From Methanosarcinales archaeon (GTDB lineage Archaea > Halobacteriota > Syntropharchaeia > Alkanophagales > Methanospirareceae): DNA of 14,619 nucleotides. A program made the position numbers and the translations under genes. Location of the stretch: contig JAODGR010000057.1 in NCBI GenBank assembly GCA_025464275.1, positions 11,447 to 26,065 on the forward strand. The letters run 5' to 3'. Under the pieces are notes generated by a model that saw only the letters and a list, made by a program, of their open reading frames with translations, searched no databases and was not told the DNA's origin. Shown piece after piece: positions 6,761 through 12,954 of the stretch; position 1 is the stretch's first letter, and each line of letters opens with the position of its first letter.

Positions 6761-8482
6761 TCAGCTTCTATTTCTATGCCTCCCCCTCAGATACCCAGCT
6801 GCGATCAGCAGTCCGATTAAAAGAGCGATGCCCGCTGGCATGAGTACCGGTACTTTCGGCGGGATTCTCACCACAGTGGTGGCTGAACGATTGATAGGCG
6901 GTGTCTCGTTTGACCACAGCATCGCAGTGTTATTTATCACCGTGCCTTCCTGGACGAACGGGTCTATCCTGACCTTGAAGCTCGCTTCTTCTATTACTCC
7001 CGGTTTCATTGTACCTATATCCCAGAACAGCGTGTTGTTCGCGGTGTAAAATGTCCCACGGTCACCATCCTCTGCATCTGTCAGTGATATACCATTCAGG
7101 TTCATGCTCTCCCTCACATACGTCGTGTTCTCCGGTATCTCATCTCTTATCTTCACACCGGTAAGTGTGACCGTACCCGCATTACGGAAATGGATGGTGT
7201 ATATGAGAGTATCATTCGGTGCCGCGAACTTCTTATCCACTGTCTTATAGGCAGTTAAGTTGTAATTCGGCACCACTATGACCGTTGTAACCGCGGATGC
7301 ATTGATTGGCGGGGTTTCATTGCTATCTATCGTGGCTACGTTTCTTATCTCCGTCCCGTTCAGAAGGTAATCATGAACTCTCACACGGAATGTCTGCGTT
7401 CCCCTCGCACCCACACTCAGGTTACCTATGTCCCACGTAATAATACCGCCTGTGAATACTCCACCACTGGATATGCTCCCGTTCACCACTGTGACCTCTG
7501 CCGGGACTGCATCGGTCAGTATAACCTCTGTGAGGTTCAGGTTTCCATTGTTACTGTAATTTATCGTGTAGGTCAGTATATCGCCGGGATGGCATTCTGC
7601 CTTATCAACACTCTTGGTGAGCGTGAGCCTGGGTATCTCTCTCTTAATCTTCTCCCTTATCTTCTCCGGGAAGACCGTCCAATTAGCTGCTTCCATGTAA
7701 AACCCCGGTGATGTCACTCCCGCACCTGGCTGTGGATATCTGAGCAGATAGAGGAAATCACGGTTGTACGGGTATGGACGGGGAGGTTCATCCATGACAT
7801 CAACGCCGAGAACGTTCACCCTGTCAAAATATCCCTTCAGCACCGCGTCGTCCCTTGCCTGGAAGGTGGCTCTCACCGCGGACTCAGGCACCTCATAGAA
7901 ACCCTCCCGTATCCAGTTTGGGCGACCATCCGAGGAGATATCTATGATGTGGAGCGCATCGGGCTCCACAATGCCAGCCTGAATGGCTTCTGTGAGTGTC
8001 TTATTCGCCAGTATGAACGCTTCTGCCATGGGTGTGTGGTCACCGGGCTGCACCGTACTGTTTATCATCTCCGCAACGGAATCCGCTACTGTCTGATTGG
8101 TTATCACAGTTGGTGGGACTATCACCCTTGCATACGGTATGTACCCGGGTGGAGCGGGTTTATGGTAATAAAACATGTGTTCATTTGTGGGCGGGTAACC
8201 GAACATGATTGCACAGAGCAGTACAGAGCCATCCTGCGGGACTACCTCCGGATCTTTTATCGCAGATGCATAGCCGCGCAACTGTATTGAATAATTTACA
8301 GGGTTTATACTCCCCGAGCCATCCATCAGGAGGAACAGATCCACCTGCTCCGCTGCGCACAACCCGGTTAGAGCGGTCACACTCACGGTCGCAGCCACAG
8401 CTGAGCACAGGAACAGTGTTGCCATGGAGTTCCACTCAGTTCTAATACCCCTCTCTCCCTTCGCCATGGTGTGCATTTTCAT
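6761..8482 (-). CDS. vWA/DUF11 surface protein with VPxxxP C-terminal sorting signal
   Basis: A 573-residue exported protein. The signal sequence is at about residues 20-44 (hydrophobic run ending LCAAE), after a 19-residue N-terminal extension. A von Willebrand A domain of the DUF1194-like kind (47-285) carries an intact MIDAS: DGSGS (54-58), T150 in HTP, and D185 in SSDG. Two DUF11 Ig-like repeats follow (about 286-405 and 406-540), each with SNETPPIN near its end (387-394 and 524-531). The C terminus is a sorting tag: VPVLMP (544-549), a 15-residue hydrophobic helix, then an Arg-rich tail. VPVLMP fits the VPXXXP-CTERM motif handled by archaeosortase B. At least ten N-x-S/T sites suggest N-glycosylation. 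The ATG is supported by GGAG five bases upstream. Placed first in an operon with an archaeosortase, it is the likely substrate, ending on the cell surface as a Mg-dependent adhesin or scaffold. Confidence 0.88.
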   Translation of the reverse strand: MKMHTMAKGERGIRTEWNSMATLFLCSAVAATVSVTALTGLCAAEQVDLFLLMDGSGSINPVNYSIQLRGYASAIKDPEVVPQDGSVLLCAIMFGYPPTNEHMFYYHKPAPPGYIPYARVIVPPTVITNQTVADSVAEMINSTVQPGDHTPMAEAFILANKTLTEAIQAGIVEPDALHIIDISSDGRPNWIREGFYEVPESAVRATFQARDDAVLKGYFDRVNVLGVDVMDEPPRPYPYNRDFLYLLRYPQPGAGVTSPGFYMEAANWTVFPEKIREKIKREIPRLTLTKSVDKAECHPGDILTYTINYSNNGNLNLTEVILTDAVPAEVTVVNGSISSGGVFTGGIITWDIGNLSVGARGTQTFRVRVHDYLLNGTEIRNVATIDSNETPPINASAVTTVIVVPNYNLTAYKTVDKKFAAPNDTLIYTIHFRNAGTVTLTGVKIRDEIPENTTYVRESMNLNGISLTDAEDGDRGTFYTANNTLFWDIGTMKPGVIEEASFKVRIDPFVQEGTVINNTAMLWSNETPPINRSATTVVRIPPKVPVLMPAGIALLIGLLIAAGYLRGRHRNRS

Positions 8483-8486
8483 GTTA

Positions 8487-8530
8487 TCTCCATATAGAAT
8501 TTACAGATGTTGAGGTTACTAATATAATTT
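8487..8530 (-). promoter_or_regulatory. Promoter and Shine-Dalgarno of the archaeosortase operon
   Basis: On the minus strand AAATTATATTA at about 8519-8530 is a TATA candidate 40 bases before the ATG at 8482. GGAG at 8488-8491 gives a Shine-Dalgarno with five bases of spacing. No other promoter-sized gap exists in the three-gene cluster. Confidence 0.5.
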
Positions 8531-8584
8531 TCGGGTATATTTCAGGTGGAAACAACATCTGATGAATGGGTATGTCAGCAACGC

Positions 8585-9772
8585 TTAAATCACAAGCCTC
8601 TTCTCGTACCTCGTCAGGTTCTCACAGCCGTTCTTACGCACGAGTACCATATCCTCCAATCGCACACCCCCCACCCCCGGCTCGTACAGTCCTGGTTCGA
8701 TGGTTATCACATTACCGCTTCTCAACTCGTAATCGTCATCACCCACACTCGGAGGCTCATGCACGTCCAGCCCCACGCCATGCCCGGTGAAGTGGATGAA
8801 TCCTCTCCTTCCCTCCTCCCTCACCTTCTCCTTCTCCCCCTCCCCCTCAACACGGTTATGGGCGCGGCTTCTCAGCGTTTCGTAGCCCATATCCTCAAAT
8901 ACATCGCATACCAGATTGTGCACATCGCAGCATCTCACACCCTCCTTCACCATATCCTCAGCCGACTCCTGTGCTAATTTAACCGCTTCATACATCTCTT
9001 TTACCATGGCTGAGGGTTCACCGCGTGATACCGTCCTTGTCATATCCGCGAAGTATCGCCCGTGCTTCAACCTCGGGAAGATATCGATGATGATGGGTTC
9101 GTGTGCGAGGATGGCACCGTATCCAGAGAAGTGAGGGTCAGCAGCCCCTTTACCACATGCCACTATCGGCTCACCACTGTCACAGGTGCATCCATGCTCA
9201 ATGAGGGCGTGTTCAATGTATGCCCTCACTCGCTCTGAGGTCAGTGTCTCCCCGTTCACTACCAGACGGTCACCCTCAATCCGGGAGTTCCTTATCTTCT
9301 CTATTGCAATCTTCATCGCCTCTTCGCATGCACGTTGCGCCTTCTTTATATACTCTACCTCCCAATCAGCCTTTATCGCTCGCTTTTTTGTCAGTTCGAG
9401 CTCTTCCACTGGCTCTACACTTATACCCTCCGCCCGCAATGCATCCGCGATATAAACAGGGAAGTATCCTGGCACCACAACCTCATCTATGCCCTCAGCT
9501 CGCAGCGCTTCCAGAATTATCTCCTCACGTCTGGGTCTATTACCCTTCTTACCCTCCCCTCCATAATCTGCTGTGGAGCGGATATCGCGCTCGTCCAGGA
9601 TTGACTCCTTTATCGCTCTCCCGTACTCCATCGGGGAGACGATGAGGATACTCCTGCCCTGAGGGTTACGGATGAAGATAAAAGGGTCTGAAGCGAGGAA
9701 GCGAGTGGCATAATACATATCCGAGTTATGCACGCTCTCGCTCACCATAAGAAGTGTCTTCGGCTTCATCAT
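8585..9772 (-). CDS. M24 family Xaa-Pro peptidase
   Basis: A cytoplasmic di-metal peptidase that releases residues next to proline, or splits Xaa-Pro dipeptides. The pita-bread catalytic domain covers about residues 140-395, with all five metal ligands: D230 (IIDIFP), D243 (FADMTRT), H331 (FTGHGVGLDVHE), E359 (ITIEPGLY) and E373 (VRLEDM). Residues 1-135 form the usual creatinase-type N-terminal domain. Length (395) is somewhat above the archaeal norm of about 350-365, partly due to a charged insert at 307-324 (EGEGEKEKVREEGRR) just before the GHG motif and a smaller one near 71-83. The gene starts ATG-ATG behind a GGTGG run; either Met is possible. It is divergent from secF, with only 45 bases between them. 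Whether it is a prolidase or an aminopeptidase P cannot be settled by reading. Confidence 0.9.
   Translation of the reverse strand: MMKPKTLLMVSESVHNSDMYYATRFLASDPFIFIRNPQGRSILIVSPMEYGRAIKESILDERDIRSTADYGGEGKKGNRPRREEIILEALRAEGIDEVVVPGYFPVYIADALRAEGISVEPVEELELTKKRAIKADWEVEYIKKAQRACEEAMKIAIEKIRNSRIEGDRLVVNGETLTSERVRAYIEHALIEHGCTCDSGEPIVACGKGAADPHFSGYGAILAHEPIIIDIFPRLKHGRYFADMTRTVSRGEPSAMVKEMYEAVKLAQESAEDMVKEGVRCCDVHNLVCDVFEDMGYETLRSRAHNRVEGEGEKEKVREEGRRGFIHFTGHGVGLDVHEPPSVGDDDYELRSGNVITIEPGLYEPGVGGVRLEDMVLVRKNGCENLTRYEKRLVI
8801..8854 (-). repeat. Polypurine low-complexity insert in the M24 peptidase
   Basis: The minus strand here is a nearly unbroken GAG/GGA/AAG run coding for a Glu/Gly/Lys/Arg stretch (residues about 307-324) between two conserved helices, directly before the metal-binding GHGVG motif. 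M24 enzymes normally have a short loop at this place. Confidence 0.55.
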
Positions 9773-9817
9773 CCACCATATTAATATTACTACTTCATCT
9801 CTTTTTAGTGGTTCTTA
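9773..9817. promoter_or_regulatory. Compact divergent promoter between M24 peptidase and secF
   Basis: Forty-five bases serve two opposite starts. TATTAATATTA at about 9779-9789 is a TATA candidate for secF, about 30 bases before its ATG. On the minus strand a weaker ACTAAAAAGAG at about 9806-9816 could serve the peptidase. Leaders would be very short, and secF may be leaderless. Confidence 0.4.
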
Positions 9818-10846
9818 ATGGGTCATGATGGGCAGGATAGGCAGATGGAGAAGATAGAGGAGATAGGCGAGCGTCTCTTTGAGAAGGTGGACGTAACGAG
9901 GTACGAAGTGAAGAAGCTGATGGTCGTACCTTTAGTGCTCCTGCTCATCGCTCTCGCCATCCTTGGGTATACGCAGATGAGTGTGGGTTCTCCGGTGAGT
10001 ATGGGAATGGACTTCAGAGGTGGGACGATGGTGAAGATACCCACGGAGAGGAGCACAGATGCATTGAGAGCGGAATTTGGTGACCTGCCGCTCGTGCTGG
10101 TGGGTAAGACAGGCATCGGTAATGAGAAGAGGCTGGAATTTGATATGTCAAGTGAGTCACAGGAGTATCATGAATTGCTGGACAGGCTGGAGGAGCAATA
10201 CAGTGGTAGATACGAGATAAAGAGTATAAGTCCCATATTTGGTAAACGGTACCAGCATCAGGCATTACTGGCATTGATAATCGCTTTCTCTCTGATGGCT
10301 ATTGTGGTTTTCGTGGTCTTTCGAACTTTTGTCCCCTCTTTTGCCGTTGTCCTCTCCGCGTTCTCTGACATTGTCATTGCCGCCGCATGTATGGACATAA
10401 TAGGTATGAAGCTATCGCTCGGGACAGTAGCGGCGTTGCTCATGCTTATAGGCTATTCTGTGGACTCGGATATCCTGCTCACCACCAACCTGCTCCGGAA
10501 GAAGGGTGAGCTGGTGGATAATCTGAGAGGCGCGATGAAGACCGGTCTGATGATGACCTCCACCACCATCCTTGCCATCTTCGCAATGTTCATCGTATCC
10601 TTTGTCATTGATATTGATATATTGAAGGATATAGCGATTGTACTCCTCTTCGGGCTTGCTATGGACGTGATGAACACCTGGATGCTAAATGCCGGCATAT
10701 TGCGATGGTATATTGAGAGCAGGGAGGCGAAGAGGGCAGCCTATAAGAAGCTCAGACATGGTAAAGGCATGGATGTAGGCGTGGATAAGGGGAGGAGTAG
10801 GGGTAAGAGTAAGGGGAGTAAGGGGAGTAAAGGGCAGATAAGGTAA
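9818..10846 (+). CDS. secF: Protein-export membrane protein SecF
   Basis: Part of the SecDF complex, an RND-fold membrane protein that helps Sec-dependent export using the ion gradient. The expected six membrane segments are present: about 34-53, then 146-168, 172-192, 198-222, 243-265 and 270-295. The family motif MGMDFRGGT (62-70) follows the first segment, and LLMLIGYSVDSDILLTTN (207-224) holds the paired Asp residues. The extracytoplasmic domain (about 54-145) is compact, as in other archaeal SecF. The start at 9818 is the longest option; M10 is an alternative. Archaeal secF is commonly followed by secD, but here the next gene is a P-loop protein, so secD must lie elsewhere. The C terminus has a basic Gly/Lys/Ser tail (about 314-342) built from a 9-base repeat and not expected in the family. 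Confidence 0.95.
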   Translation: MGHDGQDRQMEKIEEIGERLFEKVDVTRYEVKKLMVVPLVLLLIALAILGYTQMSVGSPVSMGMDFRGGTMVKIPTERSTDALRAEFGDLPLVLVGKTGIGNEKRLEFDMSSESQEYHELLDRLEEQYSGRYEIKSISPIFGKRYQHQALLALIIAFSLMAIVVFVVFRTFVPSFAVVLSAFSDIVIAAACMDIIGMKLSLGTVAALLMLIGYSVDSDILLTTNLLRKKGELVDNLRGAMKTGLMMTSTTILAIFAMFIVSFVIDIDILKDIAIVLLFGLAMDVMNTWMLNAGILRWYIESREAKRAAYKKLRHGKGMDVGVDKGRSRGKSKGSKGSKGQIR

Positions 10847-10866
10847 GGTAAAGGGTAAAGTAAAGT
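10789..10866 (+). repeat. Purine-rich tandem repeat at the secF 3' end
   Basis: GGGGAGT/GGGTAAG-type repeats run from about 10789 to 10866. The clearest part is two perfect copies of AAGGGGAGT at 10811-10828, then a degenerate AAAGGGCAG. The run encodes KGRSRGKSKGSKGSKG and carries on past the secF stop (10844-10846) into the gap as GGTAAAGGGTAAAGTAAAG. It is typical of slippage-prone DNA. Confidence 0.65.
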
Positions 10867-10880
10867 TTTTTCGAGGAGTA

Positions 10881-10925
10881 ATGTTCAAAGTACAAGCTCA
10901 AGTAGCTCTGAGCTATGGTCTATAA
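10881..10925 (+). CDS. Possible 14-codon leader ORF overlapping the next gene's start
   Basis: ATG at 10881 opens a 14-codon frame (MFKVQAQVALSYGL) ending TAA at 10923-10925, overlapping the ATG at 10915 by 11 bases. GAGGAG at 10873-10878 lies only 2 bases ahead, close for a Shine-Dalgarno site but the only such site in the gap. The downstream gene has no ribosome site of its own, so translation of this leader could feed ribosomes to it. It may equally be chance. Confidence 0.25.
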   Translation: MFKVQAQVALSYGL

Positions 10926-11766
10926 GATACTGGTTGTGGGTTTGAAGGAGCGGGATGCGGGGAAGACCCATCTTGCATGTGCGATACTGGACTATCTGAA
11001 GGGGAGAGGATACGCGGCATGTGGATTCAAGCCACGAGCCGGCAACAGCATCTGGTACGACTATGATGTGGTCGAGGAGGCGCTATCGCAGGGCAGGCTA
11101 TACGGAAGAGATGCGAAGATGTTGAAGCTCGTCTCCACCTCCAGTACTCACTCCAGAGCGCCGGATGAGGAGTTTATCAATCCCTTTCACAGGTTATGGG
11201 CAGAGCCTCCGCACATCGACCCCGTGACTCAGGTCCCACACTTCATCCTCGACCGGGTAACGTTATGGCGTAAATCGGGCACCATGAATCTCGTAGTTAT
11301 GAATGATGCGCTGCCCGTGGAGTACAGGTATAACGAAGCGCTATTCAGTCGTCTATGCTCGTCCGCATCGCGTATCTTCCATGTCCATGACCTGGAGAAG
11401 TTAAATAAGCTGACAGCGGAGTATTACAACCTCGCAGCCGAGCTGGTCTTCACGATGATGCTCGGTGAGTACGAGTTCCTGGTCATTGAGAGCTATTGTG
11501 ATGTGGCATTGCCACTGCCCTGCACCACTTTAAGAGACCTGGATGTGGTTATAGGTATAAAACCGGGTGAGATTTATGTGTTTGAGCCGGAGAAGTACCT
11601 CACGGCGGTTCAACTCGAGTCTTCAATCCGAGCAGAGGAGCTCTCAACTGCTGAGATAGTGGAGTTACTGAAACCGGTTAGAGAGGTGAGAGTACCACCT
11701 CTACGGTCTGCTGAGATAGTGCCGGAGTTAAAGAAGAAAGTACCTCTGTTATTGGATGTGATATAA
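10915..11766 (+). CDS. Dethiobiotin-synthetase-like P-loop protein, function unknown
   Basis: A 283-residue predicted nucleotide-binding protein. KILVVGLKERDAGKTHLA (4-21) is a strand followed by a Walker A loop of the variant kind seen in dethiobiotin synthetase and related SIMIBI proteins; spacing from G9 to G16-K17-T18 is one residue longer than the GTDTxxGKT form. A later strand EFLVIESYCDVALP (187-200) sits where a Walker B/switch acidic residue is expected (E192). FKPRAGN (38-44) matches the position of the family KP motif after the second strand. The rest is unfamiliar and shows no biotin-pathway partner nearby. ATG at 10915 is the only workable start, because a stop codon lies two codons upstream and the first strand begins at residue 4; no Shine-Dalgarno precedes it. 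The tsr3 gene follows after 18 bases, suggesting cotranscription and perhaps a link to rRNA or translation. Confidence 0.7.
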   Translation: MVYKILVVGLKERDAGKTHLACAILDYLKGRGYAACGFKPRAGNSIWYDYDVVEEALSQGRLYGRDAKMLKLVSTSSTHSRAPDEEFINPFHRLWAEPPHIDPVTQVPHFILDRVTLWRKSGTMNLVVMNDALPVEYRYNEALFSRLCSSASRIFHVHDLEKLNKLTAEYYNLAAELVFTMMLGEYEFLVIESYCDVALPLPCTTLRDLDVVIGIKPGEIYVFEPEKYLTAVQLESSIRAEELSTAEIVELLKPVREVRVPPLRSAEIVPELKKKVPLLLDVI

Positions 11767-11784
11767 AGAATTAAACGGAGATGA

Positions 11785-12336
11785 ATGGAGATGCAACTAT
11801 ACGCCTACGATGCGCGGCAATGTGACCCGAGGAAGTGTACATCGAGGAGATTAGCGCGAGCGGGCTTGATAAAAATGGTTAATACGGTGCGGATGATACC
11901 ACATAATACAATCTTGCTCGTTCCCACTGCTGGTGTAGCGCTCTCGCCCGCGGATGGCGAATCTGCAAGCAGTATAACCGTCTTTGATTGCTCGTGGAAT
12001 AAGATAAGCACTTTTGAGGGTACTTTCAGTAAGCTGAGGATGAAGAAGCGAGCTCTTCCATATCTCATAGCAGTGAACCCGACGAACTACGGCAGACCAT
12101 TCATCCTGAGTTCCGCGGAGGCGCTCGCCGCCGCTCTCTTCATACTGGGTGAGCGTGAGCAATCATGGGATATATTGAGCAGATTTAAGTGGGGCGGGGA
12201 ATTCATGAGATTGAACGAGGAGATGCTACTCGCATATTCCATGGCAGGTAGCAGTAAGGAAGTGATTGAGCTGCAGGAGAGGTTTATGGCCGGGTCCATC
12301 TCCTCCATCCCTACCTGTGATGGAAGAAGAGAATAA
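11785..12336 (+). CDS. tsr3: Tsr3, rRNA aminocarboxypropyltransferase
   Basis: Transfers the 3-amino-3-carboxypropyl group of S-adenosylmethionine to a (methyl)pseudouridine in helix 31 of small-subunit rRNA, near the P site. Strong family marks: ARQCDPRKCTSRRLARAGL (10-28), a run with ALSPAD (52-57), VFDCSWN (66-72), LPYLIAVNPTNYGRP (91-105), LSSAEALAAALFILG (108-122) and FKWGGEF (134-140). Length 183 is normal for the archaeal protein, which lacks the long C-terminal region of the eukaryotic form; about 20 residues after the core (164-183) are poorly conserved in character. The ATG at 11785 is preceded by GGAG with 4 bases of spacing; M3 at 11791 is an alternative. It follows the P-loop gene by 18 bases. 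Confidence 0.93.
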   Translation: MEMQLYAYDARQCDPRKCTSRRLARAGLIKMVNTVRMIPHNTILLVPTAGVALSPADGESASSITVFDCSWNKISTFEGTFSKLRMKKRALPYLIAVNPTNYGRPFILSSAEALAAALFILGEREQSWDILSRFKWGGEFMRLNEEMLLAYSMAGSSKEVIELQERFMAGSISSIPTCDGRRE

Positions 12337-12350
12337 AGATAGAATGAAAA

Positions 12351-12400
12351 TTTATAGGTTTATAAAGAAGCCTCCTCTTATTAGTTGTGAGATAAGGGTG
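12351..12400 (+). promoter_or_regulatory. Putative promoter of the GNAT gene
   Basis: TTTATAGGTTTATAAAG at 12351-12367 offers two overlapping TATA candidates 36-52 bases before the ATG at 12403. GGGTG at 12396-12400 is a weak Shine-Dalgarno only 2 bases from the ATG. The gene is therefore probably transcribed separately from tsr3. Confidence 0.45.
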
Positions 12401-12402
12401 CG

Positions 12403-12939
12403 ATGGGTATGGGTGTATGTGTGGTAAAAGAGAGCGGTAATGGTAATTATACCGGGGGGAAGCATCGCGCGGTTAAACTCGGTAAGGAGGATGCGAAGGA
12501 CATCTCCAGACTGTATAAAGAGGTCTGGCTCAAGGCGTATGAATATCCGAAGGAATGGCGTGAGAAACGCGCGATGAGCGAGGATGAGATAAAGAAGGAG
12601 ATGGATTCTGGCTATTTCTTCTTCGGCGTTCGCATAGATGGTAAGCTGGTGGGAGTATACAAAGCATCCATCACAGAGCGGGGCTGCTTCGGTGAGCAGC
12701 AGGCGGTACTACCCGAGTATCGAGACCAGGGAGTAGCATCCGCGATGTACGAACAGTTCTATGAGTTCGCGAAGGAGAACAAGTGCAGGGTGAATTATGT
12801 GAATATCCTTGCGGGTAATGAGCCCTGCGAACGGGCGATGAAGAAGTTCAACTTTTATAAGACCGGTAAGCCCTGGGAGCAGAGCAAGGGGATGTGGGTT
12901 CAGACCTACGAGCGTAAAGTGGATATAGAAGAGGAGTGA
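12403..12939 (+). CDS. GNAT family N-acetyltransferase
   Basis: Transfers an acetyl group from acetyl-CoA to an amino group; the substrate is unknown. The fold is recognisable: VKLGKEDAKDISRLYKEVW (24-42) as first strand and helix, FFFGVRIDGKLVGVYKASI (72-90) as the central strands, and motif A with QQAVLPEYRDQGVASAMYEQF (99-119), where RDQGVA (107-112) is the pyrophosphate-binding Q/RxxGxG/A loop. NYVNILAGNEPCERAMKKFNF (131-151) is motif B. Residues 1-20 are low-complexity and probably not part of the domain, so M3 or a later start is possible. It ends 15 bases before the opposing guaA stop, leaving no room for terminators on either side. Confidence 0.85.
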   Translation: MGMGVCVVKESGNGNYTGGKHRAVKLGKEDAKDISRLYKEVWLKAYEYPKEWREKRAMSEDEIKKEMDSGYFFFGVRIDGKLVGVYKASITERGCFGEQQAVLPEYRDQGVASAMYEQFYEFAKENKCRVNYVNILAGNEPCERAMKKFNFYKTGKPWEQSKGMWVQTYERKVDIEEE

Positions 12940-12954
12940 TGATGCAGCGGTCAG

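Noticed and set aside
7949..8290. 113-residue plus-strand frame opposite the vWA domain
   Set aside because: Antisense to the well-defined MIDAS region; Cys/His/Arg-rich shadow composition.
6761..8482. DUF11 repeats as a DNA-level tandem duplication
   Set aside because: The two domains share only short motifs (SNETPPIN) and have diverged at DNA level; this is an old domain duplication common in the family, not a repeat element.
8546..8977. 143-residue plus-strand frame opposite the M24 peptidase
   Set aside because: His/Leu/Pro-rich shadow of the metal-binding region, where the minus-strand gene is certain.
9220..9645. 141-residue plus-strand frame opposite the M24 peptidase
   Set aside because: Shadow frame with Ser/Pro/Leu bias, no start signal and no domain.
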